Shown here: piece after piece, positions 16,935-25,939 of the stretch
Layout: each line of letters opens with the position of its first letter
Position numbering within the stretch: position 1 is the stretch's first letter
Assembly (NCBI RefSeq): GCF_003940805.1
Contig: NZ_CP034328.1
Span: forward strand, 1,842,001 to 1,906,000
DNA from: Tabrizicola piscis
GTDB lineage: Bacteria > Pseudomonadota > Alphaproteobacteria > Rhodobacterales > Rhodobacteraceae
Length of the DNA stretch: 64,000 nucleotides
Direction of reading: 5' to 3'
Program-made: the position numbers and the translations under genes
The notes under the pieces: generated by a model
Databases searched by the model: none
What the model was told of the DNA's origin: nothing
Seen by the model: only the letters and a program-made list of their open reading frames with translations

Positions 16935-17404
16935 TGCGCCTGCAGCTTTGCGCTGTCGGTCGCTTGCGGACCGGGCCGGAACGGGCGCTGGTTGACGATT
17001 ATCTGCACCGTCTGGACAGGATCGGACGGCCACTTGGTCTGGGCCCGGTCTCTGAACATGAGGTCGAAGACAAACGCGGCGGCGGCAAGGCGGCTGAAGG
17101 CGCTCTTCTGGCCCGCGCCGTGCCGGATGGTGCCGCCCTTTGCGTGCTGGACGAACGCGGCAAGCAGCTGTCCAGCCCCGATTTCGCGGCAATCCTCGCC
17201 GCGTGGCGGGACGGTGGACGGCAGGACGCAGCCTTTGTCATCGGCGGCGCCGATGGGGTTGATCCAGCCCTGCGCCAGCGGGCCGATCTGGTGCTTGGGC
17301 TCGGACCGATGGTCTGGCCGCACATGCTGGTGCGGGTGATGCTGGCCGAACAGCTCTACCGCGCTGCGACGATCCTGTCCGGATCGCCCTACCACCGGAC
17401 CTGA
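16934..17404 (+). CDS. rlmH: 23S rRNA pseudouridine-1915 N3-methyltransferase
   Basis: RlmH (156 residues) is a SPOUT-class enzyme that methylates pseudouridine 1915 of 23S rRNA on assembled ribosomes using SAM. Signatures are MRLQLCAVGRL, LDERGKQLSS, the knot motif AFVIGGADGVD, and the end LAEQLYRAATILSGSPYHR. It starts at ATG 16934, coupled by one base to rsfS, a standard pairing in bacteria. The gene is convergent with a DMT transporter, with only 5 bp between them. Confidence 0.95.
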   Translation: MRLQLCAVGRLRTGPERALVDDYLHRLDRIGRPLGLGPVSEHEVEDKRGGGKAAEGALLARAVPDGAALCVLDERGKQLSSPDFAAILAAWRDGGRQDAAFVIGGADGVDPALRQRADLVLGLGPMVWPHMLVRVMLAEQLYRAATILSGSPYHRT

Positions 17405-17409
17405 CGCCC

Positions 17410-18264
17410 CTACCGCGCCCGCGTCAGCGCGAACACGCCCGACCCCACGACAAGCGCCGCGCCGATCCATGTCGCGGCATCCGGACGCTCGCCAAAGATC
17501 GCCACGGCAAGGATCATCGCGAAGATCAGCCGCGTATAGCGGAACGGGGTGACAGACCCCACGTCGCCCGTCCGCATCGCATAGGTCAGCGCGTGATAGC
17601 CCAGCATCCCGAAGACCGTGCCCCCGGCCAGATGCGCCAACCCCGCCGCATCCGGCAGCACCACCCCGCCGGTGACCGCAAGAACGATCGCCCCCGCAAT
17701 GGCCAGCATCGCAAATCCAAGCGCCCCGAGCTGCCGGTTTGACAGCCCCTTTGGCGCGGCCCGCGTGGCAAGGTCGCGCCCGGCAAAGCCCAGCAGACCC
17801 ACCACCGCCAGCAGCGACAGGATCGAGAAATCCGCCCCCGGCCGCAGGATCACCAGCACGCCCACGAAACCGATGACCACCGCAAGCCACCGCTGCCAGC
17901 TGACCCTTTCGCCAAAGACCACCGCCGCCCCGGCGACGACCACCAGCGGCGTCGCCTGCAGGATGGCCGAGGTGGTGGACAGCGCCGTCAGCGTGATCGC
18001 CAGACCATAGAACAGGCGGCCGGTCACTTCGAAGGCACAGCGGATCAGCATGGCCCGCGACAGGAAGGCGGGCGGCAGCACAGCCTCGCCCCGGGCAAAG
18101 GCCATGGTGGCAAAGGTCACCATCCCGACCAGCCCGATGGTCAGCAGGACCTGCCCCAGCGGCATCGTGGCGGCAGCGGCCTTCACGAACACATCCTCGA
18201 CCGCGAATCCGGCCATCGAGGCGGTCATGAACAACGCCCCGCGCTGGTTGTCGGTCAGTATCAC
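17410..18264 (-). CDS. DMT-superfamily (EamA) transporter
   Basis: A 284-residue protein with ten predicted membrane helices in two EamA repeats; VVFGERVSWQRWLAVVIGF with LVILRPGADF ends the first, and AIFGERPDAATWIGAALVV ends the second. GTG 18264 is preferred as start: GAGG lies eight bases upstream and it follows the stop of the racemase-family gene by ten bases. The longer frame would overlap that gene. Being downstream in the same transcript, it may move the substrate or product of the racemase-family enzyme; this is inference. Confidence 0.85.
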   Translation of the reverse strand: MILTDNQRGALFMTASMAGFAVEDVFVKAAAATMPLGQVLLTIGLVGMVTFATMAFARGEAVLPPAFLSRAMLIRCAFEVTGRLFYGLAITLTALSTTSAILQATPLVVVAGAAVVFGERVSWQRWLAVVIGFVGVLVILRPGADFSILSLLAVVGLLGFAGRDLATRAAPKGLSNRQLGALGFAMLAIAGAIVLAVTGGVVLPDAAGLAHLAGGTVFGMLGYHALTYAMRTGDVGSVTPFRYTRLIFAMILAVAIFGERPDAATWIGAALVVGSGVFALTRAR

Positions 18265-18274
18265 AGGGATTGCC

Positions 18275-19303
18275 TCACCGTGCGCCCCAGGTGTCGGACA
18301 GCCGGTAGCCCTGCGGCCAAGGGTCGGCGGGGTCAAGCATGTGCTGATGCGTGCCGGTGATCCAGGCCCGGCCCGATATCTCGGGGATCACCGCGTCCCG
18401 GTCCCCCACCCGGGCCGCGCCGACAATCCGGCCCTCGAACTGCCCCTCGATCAGGGACGCCGCGCGCAGGGTTTCGCCCGGACCGATCTGCCCCCGCGCC
18501 GCCATCAGCGCCAACCTCGCCGAAACCGCCGTCCCCGTGGGCGACCGGTCAATCTTGCCGGGACGGACTGAAACGGCATGGCGGGTCTCCCAACCATCCG
18601 CCACCCGGGTCAGCGGCCCCGCGAACAGGCAGAACGAGAAATGGCGCCAATCGGCGTTTTCCGGATGGTGAAACCCAAGCTGCGCATCTGCCGCCGTCGT
18701 GATCTGGACGCCAAGCGTGGCAAGCCGGTGCGCCTCGGCCGGCAGCAGGTCAAACCCCAGCGCCGCCGCATCGACCACAACGAAACTGTCGCCGCCATAG
18801 GCGGTATCGACGGTGATCCTGCCCAGCCCCGGCACGTCCAGCGGCACGGCCAACCTGTCCGCAAAGGCCGGCAGGTTCCGTACATGAATCCGTTCCGCCT
18901 TCCCATCCCTGCACTCGGCGCGGACGGTGACAAGGCCGCCCGGCGCTTCCAGCGTGATCTCTGTCACCGGCTCCACCATGGGCAGGATGCCGCTGTCCAG
19001 AAGCACGGTCGCCACGCAGATCGAGTTTGACCCCGACATGGGCGGGTTGTCCTCCGGCTCCATGATGATGAAACCCATCTGGGCGCGGGGGTCCTTGGGC
19101 GGGACCAGCAGGTTGACATGCCGGTACACCCCGCCGCGCGGTTCGTTCAACAGAAAGTTGCGCAGGGTCTGGTCACGCCACAGCGCCTCACGCATGTCCC
19201 AAAGGGTGGCTCCGGGCGGCGGGGCAACGCCACCAACGATGACATCCCCGACCTCACCCTCGGCATGGGCCGAGATGACATGGATGGTCTTGCTGCTGCG
19301 CAT
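18275..19303 (-). CDS. proline racemase-family protein with Ser/Thr in place of both catalytic Cys
   Basis: A 342-residue protein with the two-lobed proline racemase fold. Racemases and 4-hydroxyproline epimerases use two cysteines; trans-3-hydroxyproline dehydratases have Cys and Thr. Here the first site reads [13 protein letters not shown] with Ser90, and the second [13 protein letters not shown] with Thr256. The Thr suggests a dehydratase-like rather than racemase reaction, but the Ser/Thr pair is unusual and the function is open. Substrate-lobe motifs [13 protein letters not shown] and [12 protein letters not shown] are intact. A transporter gene follows after ten bases. Confidence 0.85.
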   Translation of the reverse strand: MRSSKTIHVISAHAEGEVGDVIVGGVAPPPGATLWDMREALWRDQTLRNFLLNEPRGGVYRHVNLLVPPKDPRAQMGFIIMEPEDNPPMSGSNSICVATVLLDSGILPMVEPVTEITLEAPGGLVTVRAECRDGKAERIHVRNLPAFADRLAVPLDVPGLGRITVDTAYGGDSFVVVDAAALGFDLLPAEAHRLATLGVQITTAADAQLGFHHPENADWRHFSFCLFAGPLTRVADGWETRHAVSVRPGKIDRSPTGTAVSARLALMAARGQIGPGETLRAASLIEGQFEGRIVGAARVGDRDAVIPEISGRAWITGTHQHMLDPADPWPQGYRLSDTWGAR

Positions 19304-19320
19304 GGTGGCCTCCCCCTCAA

Positions 19321-19380
19321 CCCGCGCACCCTGTAAGGGCGCGCGGGAAATGACAAGCGCCCCACCAATGGGCGGGGCGC
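19321..19380 (-). terminator. two hairpins after dapA, probable terminator
   Basis: GCGCCCC (19357-19363) pairs with GGGGCGC (19374-19380); a second stem CCCGCGC/GCGCGGG lies at 19321-19347. Read on the minus strand, the first is followed by TTGTCATTT. Placed between dapA and the racemase-family gene, they should separate the two transcripts. Confidence 0.55.
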
Positions 19381-19409
19381 AAATACCTTTCCGGCAGGTG
19401 TGGCTCCGG

Positions 19410-20282
19410 TCAGATCAGCCCGGCATGCTGCATGGCAGCCTTGATCCGTGCCTTGGTCCCATCGGTCAGACCGACCAGTGGCAGGCGGACCTCTTCGCTG
19501 CACAGGCCCAGCAGCGACAGGCCGTACTTCGCCCCCACAAGGCCCGGCTCGATGAAGATCGCCTCGTGCAGGGGCATCAGGCGGTCCTGATACTCCAGCG
19601 CCTTGGCGTAATCCCCGGCAAGGGTGGCGGCCTGAAACTCGGCGCACAGCCGGGGGGCCACGTTTGCAGTCACGCTGATGCAGCCGACCCCACCATGCGC
19701 GTTGAAGCCAAGCGCCGTCGCATCTTCACCTGAAAGCTGGATGAAATCGGCCCCGCAGCTGGCGCGCTGCATCGACACCCGCTCGATCTTGCCGGTGGCG
19801 TCTTTCACCCCGACGATCCGCGGCAGCTTGGCCAGGGTGCCCATGGTTTCCGGCGTCATGTCCACAACCGACCGGCCGGGGATGTTGTAGATGATGATCG
19901 GCAGCTGGCAGCAATCATGCAGCGCGGTGTAATGCGCGATCAGACCAGCCTGCGTCGGCCTGTTGTAATAGGGCGTGACGACCAGCGCGGCACTGGCCCC
20001 CACCTTTTCGGCATGGCGGATCAGGCTGATGCCTTCCACCGTGTTGTTCGACCCCGCGCCCGCGATCACCGGCACCCGGCCAGCGGCGGCGGCCACCACT
20101 TCCTCGATCACCTGCTGGTGTTCGGCGTGGGAAAGCGTCGGGCTTTCGCCGGTCGTTCCCACCGGGACCAGACCCGTGGACCCTTCGGCAATCTGCCAGT
20201 CCACAAGTTTCTTCAGCGTCACCAGATCCAGCTCGCCGTTCTTGAACGGCGTCACCAGGGCAGGAATGGACCCCTTGATCAT
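19410..20282 (-). CDS. dapA: 4-hydroxy-tetrahydrodipicolinate synthase
   Basis: DapA (290 residues) condenses pyruvate with aspartate semialdehyde in lysine and diaminopimelate synthesis. The Schiff-base Lys160 is in [14 protein letters not shown], Tyr132 in [10 protein letters not shown], and the GTTGESPTL loop is at 42-50. ATG 20282 is preceded by AAGGAGA; upstream residues do not match the family. Because proline-racemase-family genes often neighbour DapA-like catabolic enzymes, a role in hydroxyproline breakdown was considered. The sequence, however, looks like a normal biosynthetic DapA, and a terminator separates it from that gene. Confidence 0.93.
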   Translation of the reverse strand: MIKGSIPALVTPFKNGELDLVTLKKLVDWQIAEGSTGLVPVGTTGESPTLSHAEHQQVIEEVVAAAAGRVPVIAGAGSNNTVEGISLIRHAEKVGASAALVVTPYYNRPTQAGLIAHYTALHDCCQLPIIIYNIPGRSVVDMTPETMGTLAKLPRIVGVKDATGKIERVSMQRASCGADFIQLSGEDATALGFNAHGGVGCISVTANVAPRLCAEFQAATLAGDYAKALEYQDRLMPLHEAIFIEPGLVGAKYGLSLLGLCSEEVRLPLVGLTDGTKARIKAAMQHAGLI

Positions 20283-20432
20283 GACGCATCTCCTTGTGAT
20301 GGGCGGAAGTGCCCGGCTGCAAACGCGCATCTCATAGCTTGCGGCCCATGCAAAGCCAAGTCTTGCCAGTCGCGCTGCCGGTCGCGCAGTCGTGGGTTGT
20401 GGCCGTGGGCTGGCTCAGGCAGATTCAGGCGC

Positions 20433-22373
20433 ATGAAAACACTGTCCCTTCCGCTCTGGTCCCTGCGCGCCTTTCTGGTCGCGGCATCCCTGCTACAGGC
20501 CACCGCCACCCGCGCCGACACGGTGCAGGCGATGCGCACCGCCCTTGAACTTGCCGCTGGCAAGGATTGGGACGGCGGCCTTGCCGTGGCCCCTGCCGGC
20601 GTTGGGCGCGACATCATCGACTGGCAGCGCCTGCGCGCGGGGGATGGCCGGCTTGGGGACTATGAGGCGTTTCTTGCCCGCCGCCCCGATTGGCCCGGCC
20701 TGCCGCTGTTGCGCGAAAAGGGCGAAGTGGCGGTGGCAAGGTCCGACGACCCCGCCCGCGTGATTGCGTGGTTTGACAACGGCCTGCCCCAGACCGGCAA
20801 AGGCGCGCTGACCTATATCACCGCCCTCAAGACCCAAGGCCGAGTGGCCGATGCCGAGACCGAGGCGATGCGGGCGTGGTCCACCCTTGCCTTCACGGCC
20901 GAGGAAGAAGACCAGCTGATCGCCCTCGCCCCCGACGCTCTTGACCTTGTGCACGAACTGCGGCTGGACACCCTGCTCTGGTCCGGTCGCCTGCGTGAGG
21001 CGGACCGGATGCTTGCCCGCGTGCCGGAAGGCATCCGCGCGCTTGGCCGGGCCCGGATTGCCCTTCAGAATGAGGAGAAGGGCGTGAACGCCCTGATCGA
21101 CGCCGTGCCAAAGGCGCAGGCAGGCGATGCCGGGCTGGCCTTCGACCGCTTCATCTGGCGCATGCGGCGCGACCTTTATGACGAAGCCTTGCCGCTGATC
21201 CTCGAACGCTCAGCCAGCGCGCGTGACCTTGGCCGCCCCGAAGCCTGGGCGCAGCGCCGCGCAATTCTGACTCGCTGGCTGTTGCGCCAAGGCCGCCCGG
21301 CCGAAGCCTACCGGGTGGCAGCCAACCACCACCTGACCGCAGGCGCCGACTATGCCGACCTTGAGTTTCTGTCCGGCTTCATCGCCCTGCGCCGTCTGAA
21401 CGATCCGGCCAGCGCAGAACGGCATTTCGACCGGCTGCTGGCCGGAGTGTCCACCCCGATCAGCCTTGCCCGCGGCCACTACTGGCTTGGCCGCGCGCGT
21501 GAAGCGGCCGGGCAGGACGCCACGGCCAGCTATCAGGCGGCGGCAGCGCATCAGACGGCGTTCTACGGGCTTCTGGCCGCCGAACGGCTGGGGCTGTCGC
21601 TCGACCCCGGCCTCTTGGCGCAGACCAACGTGCCGGACTGGCGCAACGCCGCCTTCGCGGGGTCCTCGGTGCTAGAGGCGGCCACGCTCCTGCGCAAGGC
21701 GGGCGATGCGAACCTTGCCAAGCGCTTTATCCTGCATCTGGGCGAAAGCCAGGACGCGACCGGCCTTGCCCAATTGGCCGACATGGTGCTGGACTGGAAC
21801 GACCCGCATCTTGCCGTCCTGGTCGGCAAGGCCGCCGCCGAACGCGGCCTGATCCTGCCCCGCGCCTATTATCCGGTGCCAGAGATTGTGCCCGACGGTC
21901 TTTCCGTCAGCCGCGCCCTTGCCCTTGCCATCGCCCGCCGGGAAAGCGAATTCGACCCCGCCGCGCGCAGTTCCGCTGACGCGCGCGGCTTGATGCAGGT
22001 GCTCCCGGGCACTGCCAAGCTGATGGCGGGCAAACTTGGCAAACCCTTTGAGGCGGGCAGGCTGATCTCGGACCCTGCCTACAATGTCACCATGGGCGCC
22101 GCCTACCTGGCCGAGATGGCCGAGGAGTTTGGCCCCTCGATCGCCCTCATCGCCTCGGGCTACAACGCAGGCCCCGGTCGCCCCCGCCGCTGGATCGACG
22201 AATTCGGCGACCCGCGCCGCCCGGATGTGGATGTGGTGGACTGGGTGGAAACCATCCCCTTCTCCGAAACCCGCACCTATGTGATGCGGGTGGCCGAAGG
22301 CGTGGTGATCTACCGCGCCAAGCTGAAAGGCGCCGTCGGCCCGGTAAGGATCACGGAGGAGCTGAAGGGCTAA
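20433..22373 (+). CDS. soluble lytic murein transglycosylase
   Basis: A 646-residue periplasmic Slt-type enzyme that cleaves peptidoglycan to anhydro-muropeptides. It has a signal peptide (cleavage near ATATRA), a long alpha-superhelical ring domain (about 40-470), and a C-terminal goose-lysozyme-like domain. Catalytic Glu504 lies in ARRESEFDP, followed by SADARGLMQVLPGTAK and IASGYNAGPGRPRRW. ATG 20433 is chosen because the signal peptide begins there; the open frame runs far upstream without sense. It is divergent from dapA and overlaps the end of the convergent channel gene by four bases. Confidence 0.93.
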   Translation: MKTLSLPLWSLRAFLVAASLLQATATRADTVQAMRTALELAAGKDWDGGLAVAPAGVGRDIIDWQRLRAGDGRLGDYEAFLARRPDWPGLPLLREKGEVAVARSDDPARVIAWFDNGLPQTGKGALTYITALKTQGRVADAETEAMRAWSTLAFTAEEEDQLIALAPDALDLVHELRLDTLLWSGRLREADRMLARVPEGIRALGRARIALQNEEKGVNALIDAVPKAQAGDAGLAFDRFIWRMRRDLYDEALPLILERSASARDLGRPEAWAQRRAILTRWLLRQGRPAEAYRVAANHHLTAGADYADLEFLSGFIALRRLNDPASAERHFDRLLAGVSTPISLARGHYWLGRAREAAGQDATASYQAAAAHQTAFYGLLAAERLGLSLDPGLLAQTNVPDWRNAAFAGSSVLEAATLLRKAGDANLAKRFILHLGESQDATGLAQLADMVLDWNDPHLAVLVGKAAAERGLILPRAYYPVPEIVPDGLSVSRALALAIARRESEFDPAARSSADARGLMQVLPGTAKLMAGKLGKPFEAGRLISDPAYNVTMGAAYLAEMAEEFGPSIALIASGYNAGPGRPRRWIDEFGDPRRPDVDVVDWVETIPFSETRTYVMRVAEGVVIYRAKLKGAVGPVRITEELKG

Positions 22374-22810
22374 TCCGGACGCCGCCGTTCAAGCTGCGCC
22401 AGCCGGACCTGGCGCAGCGCCTCGACCAGCAGGGCGGTCAGCAGGCCAAAGCTCAGAAACCCGTTCACCGCCGCCATGGCCGACATGATGCGCCATTCGG
22501 GCGGGGGCACTACATCGCCCAGCCCAAGCGTCGAAAACGCGACCAACGAGAAATAGACCGACTCTTCCAGCGTGGTAAAGGCAGCAACGCCCCACAGCGC
22601 AAAGGCCCAGATCCAGACCCCGGTCGTGATCACCGCCAGCACCCAGATGCCCACGCCCACCAGCATCACCAACAGCTTCGACCGCTGGGGCGGCGCGATC
22701 AGCCATGGGTGCACGCGGCGGAACACCACCTCCAGCGCCAAAGCCGCCACTGCCATCACCAAGACATTGACCAAAAGCAGCCCCGTCCCCAAGGCAATCT
22801 GAACCAGCAT
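22370..22810 (-). CDS. two-helix ion-channel-domain protein with atypical filter
   Basis: A 146-residue membrane protein with helices near 3-27, 46-70 and 104-130 and a pore-loop segment [20 protein letters not shown]. Potassium channels of the Ion_trans_2 family have TVGYGD; here it is TLGLGD (residues 94-99), which keeps both Gly and Asp but not Tyr. It probably forms a homotetrameric channel in the inner membrane; selectivity is uncertain. No RCK or other regulatory domain is present. It is divergent from smpB, with about 50 bp between starts. Confidence 0.8.
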   Translation of the reverse strand: MLVQIALGTGLLLVNVLVMAVAALALEVVFRRVHPWLIAPPQRSKLLVMLVGVGIWVLAVITTGVWIWAFALWGVAAFTTLEESVYFSLVAFSTLGLGDVVPPPEWRIMSAMAAVNGFLSFGLLTALLVEALRQVRLAQLERRRPD

Positions 22811-22859
22811 GGCAACCCTTCTGGACTATGCGCGCCCCAGACCTTATCTGACACCGATC

Positions 22860-23339
22860 ATGGTGGCAAAATCTGATCCCAACTCCAAACTCATCGCCGA
22901 AAACCGGCGGGCGCGCTTCGATTACCACATCGAAAGCGATCTTGAGGCTGGGATCATGCTTCTGGGCTCCGAAGTCAAAAGCCTGCGGCAGGGTGGGTCG
23001 AACATCGCCGAAAGCTACGCCTCGGTCGAAGGGGGGGAGCTGTGGCTGATCAATGGCTACATCGCCCCCTATCTGCCCGCCAAGACCTGGGGGCATGAGG
23101 AACGCCGCCGCCGCAAGCTGCTGGTGTCGCGCAAGGAACTGTCGCGCCTGTGGAACGCCGTGGGCCGCGAAGGCATGACCATCGTGCCGTTGAAGCTGTA
23201 CTTCAACGACAAGGGTGTGGTGAAGCTGAAGCTGGGCGTCGCCAAAGGCAAGAAGCTGACCGACAAGCGCGAAACCAGTGCCAAGCGCGACTGGGACCGC
23301 CAGAAGGCCCGCATCATGAAGCAGAACCACCAAGGCTGA
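22860..23339 (+). CDS. smpB: SsrA-binding protein
   Basis: SmpB (159 residues) binds tmRNA and delivers it to stalled ribosomes for trans-translation. Family features are [30 protein letters not shown], the [10 protein letters not shown] strand, and the basic tail [20 protein letters not shown] that enters the mRNA channel. ATG 22860 gives the usual length; the frame could begin 17 codons earlier but those residues are not family-like. The tmRNA gene itself is not seen in this window. Confidence 0.96.
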   Translation: MVAKSDPNSKLIAENRRARFDYHIESDLEAGIMLLGSEVKSLRQGGSNIAESYASVEGGELWLINGYIAPYLPAKTWGHEERRRRKLLVSRKELSRLWNAVGREGMTIVPLKLYFNDKGVVKLKLGVAKGKKLTDKRETSAKRDWDRQKARIMKQNHQG

Positions 23340-23351
23340 TCATATCGCCAT

Positions 23352-23394
23352 TTAACCATTTGTTGCCGGATACCCCTATATCTGGCATGGTTAA
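23352..23394 (+). promoter_or_regulatory. inverted pair of TTAACCAT boxes, CtrA-like
   Basis: TTAACCAT (23352-23359) and its perfect reverse complement ATGGTTAA (23387-23394) flank a 27-bp centre in the gap between smpB and the Gly-rich gene. TTAACCAT is the half-site associated with the alphaproteobacterial cell-cycle regulator CtrA. The arms could also fold as a hairpin, with further pairing inside, but no T-run follows. The boxes end 75 bp before the next start codon. Confidence 0.45.
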
Positions 23395-23469
23395 CGCTAC
23401 CGGACACCAAGTGCGGGGCAAAGCCGGACGTGCCCACGGGCCAACCGGCGCAGAGGGAAAGGTGCAGTC

Positions 23470-23763
23470 ATGGGTATTGAACTGATCATTCAGATCATCG
23501 CAGGCCTTGTCGGCGGCAACGCTGCGGGCGCGGGGATGAAGGGACTAAGCCTTGGCACAGCAGGCAATTCGGTCGCCGGGGCTGTCGGTGGCGGCCTTGG
23601 CGGGCTGTTGATGGGCATGCTGGGTGGCGACGGTGCCGCCGCCGCTGGAGCGATGGAGAACCTGGATATCGCCGCGATCATCCAGTCCATCGCGGGTGGC
23701 GGCATCGGTGGTGCCGTGCTGACTGCGATCCTTGGCATGCTGAAGAAGGCGATTGCCAAGTAA
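23470..23763 (+). CDS. small Gly/Ala-rich hydrophobic protein of unknown function
   Basis: A 97-residue protein built of glycine-rich hydrophobic stretches: IIQIIAGLVGGNAAGAGMKG, LGTAGNSVAGAVGGGLGG, and IAGGGIGGAVLTAILGMLKK. Such GxxxG-dense helices suggest tight membrane packing or self-assembly. Similar short proteins occur in other alphaproteobacteria, but I know of no function; there is no signal peptide or catalytic motif. ATG 23470 has GGAAAGG upstream. It appears monocistronic, with CtrA-like boxes before it and a terminator after it. Confidence 0.75.
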   Translation: MGIELIIQIIAGLVGGNAAGAGMKGLSLGTAGNSVAGAVGGGLGGLLMGMLGGDGAAAAGAMENLDIAAIIQSIAGGGIGGAVLTAILGMLKKAIAK

Positions 23764-23780
23764 CGACCGAACCGAAGCGC

Positions 23781-23813
23781 GGGGCGCGGGGCAAATCTCC
23801 CTGCGCCCCTTTT
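23781..23813 (+). terminator. rho-independent terminator after the Gly-rich gene
   Basis: GGGGCGC (23781-23787) pairs with GCGCCCC (23803-23809), with a further GGGG/inner pairing possible, and is followed directly by TTTT. It lies 18 bp after the stop codon. Confidence 0.75.
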
Positions 23814-23881
23814 GCCCCAAGCGCGCTTGCGTCACCCGCCAAGGGCCGGATATATCCCGGTAACCCCGCCGGGAGGCCCCC

Positions 23882-24745
23882 ATGACACCTTCGCCACAGG
23901 ATGATCCGAAAACGCTGGTCTCGACCGACTGGCTGGGTCGGCATTTGCGTGACCCCGACTTGCGGGTGCTGGATGCCAGTTGGTTCATGCCGGGCAGTGG
24001 CCGGGATGCGAAGGCGGAATATGCCGCAGCCCACATACCCGCCGCGCGCTTCTTTGACATCGACGAAATCGCCGACCTGCGGTCAGACTTGCCGCACATG
24101 GCCCCGCCGCCGGAAAAGTTCATCAGCCGGATGCGCGCGATGGGCGTGGGCGACGGGCATCAGGTGGTGGTCTATGACGCGATGGGCATCTTCTCGGCCG
24201 CCCGCGTCTGGTGGCTGTTCCGGCTGATGGGCAAGATGGATGTGGCCGTGCTGGACGGCGGCTTTCCAAAATGGCAGGCCGAGGGCCGCGAGATCGAGGA
24301 TATGCCCCCGATCATCCGTGACCGGCACATGACCGTCAGCCGCCAGAACCATCTGGTCAAGGATGTGACTCAGGTCGCCCATTCCGCCAAACTGGCCGAG
24401 GCCGAGATTATCGACGCCCGCGCCGCCGCCCGCTTCCGTGGCGAAGCGCCGGAACCCCGGCCCGGCCTGCGGTCTGGCCATATCCCGGGGTCGAAGAACC
24501 TGCCTTATGGTGATGTGCTGAACCCCGATGGCACGATGAAGCCCCCCGCCGCGCTGAAGGCGGTATTCGAAAGCGCCGGGATCGATCTGAAGAAACCCGC
24601 CATCACCACCTGCGGCTCGGGCGTGACTGCCGCGGTCCTGTCCCTTGCACTGGAACGGATCGGCCACCGCAACCATGCGCTCTATGACGGCTCTTGGGCC
24701 GAATGGGGCATGTACGACGACCTCCGCGTCGAAACCGGCCCCTGA
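23882..24745 (+). CDS. sseA: 3-mercaptopyruvate sulfurtransferase (tandem rhodanese)
   Basis: A 287-residue protein with two rhodanese domains. The N-terminal one (about 10-140) is structural: LVSTDWLGRHL, DASWFMPGSGRDA, VVVYDAMGIFSAARVWW. The C-terminal one carries the persulfide-forming Cys244 in the loop CGSGVTA, the form typical of mercaptopyruvate rather than thiosulfate enzymes. It transfers sulfur from 3-mercaptopyruvate to acceptors such as cyanide or thioredoxin. GGGAGG lies before ATG 23882. An aminotransferase gene follows after 15 bp; this pair fits cysteine transamination and desulfuration, an inference from linkage. Confidence 0.92.
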   Translation: MTPSPQDDPKTLVSTDWLGRHLRDPDLRVLDASWFMPGSGRDAKAEYAAAHIPAARFFDIDEIADLRSDLPHMAPPPEKFISRMRAMGVGDGHQVVVYDAMGIFSAARVWWLFRLMGKMDVAVLDGGFPKWQAEGREIEDMPPIIRDRHMTVSRQNHLVKDVTQVAHSAKLAEAEIIDARAAARFRGEAPEPRPGLRSGHIPGSKNLPYGDVLNPDGTMKPPAALKAVFESAGIDLKKPAITTCGSGVTAAVLSLALERIGHRNHALYDGSWAEWGMYDDLRVETGP

Positions 24746-24760
24746 CGGCCAGAGGAACCC

Positions 24761-25939
24761 ATGCTCGAATCTCTGAACCCCCAACCGCAGGACAAGATCC
24801 TGCAACTGATCGCCATGTACCGCGATGACCCGCGGACCACCAAGATCGACCTTGGCGTCGGCGTCTACAAGGACGCGACCGGCCTGACCCCGGTGATGCG
24901 GGCGGTGAAGGCGGCAGAAAAGAAGCTGTGGGAGGTGGAGACGACCAAGACCTACACCGGTCTTGCCGGCGAACCCGCGTTCAACGCCGCCCTTGTCAGC
25001 ATGATCCTTGGCGATGGCTTTGCCGACCGGGCAGCCTCGGTTGCCACCCCCGGCGGCACGGGTGCCATCCGGCAGGCGCTGGAACTGATCCGCATGGCCA
25101 ACCCCGCCGCAAAGGTCTGGCTGTCGAACCCAACCTGGCCGAACCATCCCTCCATCATCAAATACCTCGGCATGCCGATGGCCGAGTATCGGTATTTTGA
25201 CATCGCCACCTCCGGCATCGACTTTGCCGGGTTGATGGCCGACCTTGAAGGCGTCGCTGCCGGGGATGCCGTGCTGCTGCACGGCTGCTGCCACAACCCG
25301 ACAGGGGCCAATCTGGATGCGGGCCAGTGGGATCAGGTGATAGCGCTTCTGCAGCGCAAGGGTGCGGTGCCCTTCGTCGACCTCGCCTACCAAGGCTTCG
25401 GTGACGGGCTTGAGGAAGACGCGGCCGCCACCCGCAAGATCGCCGCCGCCTTCCCCGAAGTGCTGATCGCGGCCAGCTGCTCGAAGAACTTCGGCATCTA
25501 CCGCGAACGGACCGGGGTGCTGGTCGCCCTGACCAGCCCCGACCGCAAGGCCGTGGTGCAAGGCAACCTCAACTTCCTCAACCGGCAGAACTACAGCTTC
25601 CCGCCCGACCACGGCGCGCGGCTGGTGACGATGATCCTGGAAGACGCCACGCTGACCGCCGACTGGAAAGCAGAACTGGAGGAGGTGCGGCAGAACATGC
25701 TCACCCTGCGCCAGACGCTTGCCGATGAACTGCGCCGCGCCACCAATTCCGACCGCTTCGACTTTGTCGCCCACCATCGCGGCATGTTCAGCCGCCTTGG
25801 CCTGACCGAAACGCAGGTGAACCGCCTGCGCGAGGACCACGGGATCTACATGGTCGGTGACAGCCGGATCAACATCGCGGGCCTGAACGCGCGGACCGTG
25901 CCGATCCTTGCCGCGGCGATTGCGGGCGTCATCGGCTAG
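24761..25939 (+). CDS. aromatic/aspartate-type amino-acid aminotransferase (class I)
   Basis: A 392-residue PLP enzyme of the AspC/TyrB group. Visible features are KIDLGVGVYKDATGLTPVM, TPGGTGAIRQALELI, HGCCHNPTGANLD, the PLP-binding Lys242 in CSKNFGIYRERTG, and the C-terminal arginine region DSRINIAGLN. It moves amino groups between aromatic amino acids or aspartate and 2-oxoglutarate. It is probably cotranscribed with the sulfurtransferase. It is convergent with a transporter gene, overlapping by four bases. Confidence 0.92.
   Translation: MLESLNPQPQDKILQLIAMYRDDPRTTKIDLGVGVYKDATGLTPVMRAVKAAEKKLWEVETTKTYTGLAGEPAFNAALVSMILGDGFADRAASVATPGGTGAIRQALELIRMANPAAKVWLSNPTWPNHPSIIKYLGMPMAEYRYFDIATSGIDFAGLMADLEGVAAGDAVLLHGCCHNPTGANLDAGQWDQVIALLQRKGAVPFVDLAYQGFGDGLEEDAAATRKIAAAFPEVLIAASCSKNFGIYRERTGVLVALTSPDRKAVVQGNLNFLNRQNYSFPPDHGARLVTMILEDATLTADWKAELEEVRQNMLTLRQTLADELRRATNSDRFDFVAHHRGMFSRLGLTETQVNRLREDHGIYMVGDSRINIAGLNARTVPILAAAIAGVIG

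Noticed and set aside
19410..20282. dapA as a hydroxyproline-pathway paralogue because of the nearby racemase-family gene
   Set aside because: Its motifs are those of biosynthetic DapA and two hairpins separate the genes.
24083..25840. 585-codon minus-strand frame opposite sulfurtransferase and aminotransferase
   Set aside because: Shadow of two well-supported plus-strand genes; no recognisable domain or ribosome site.
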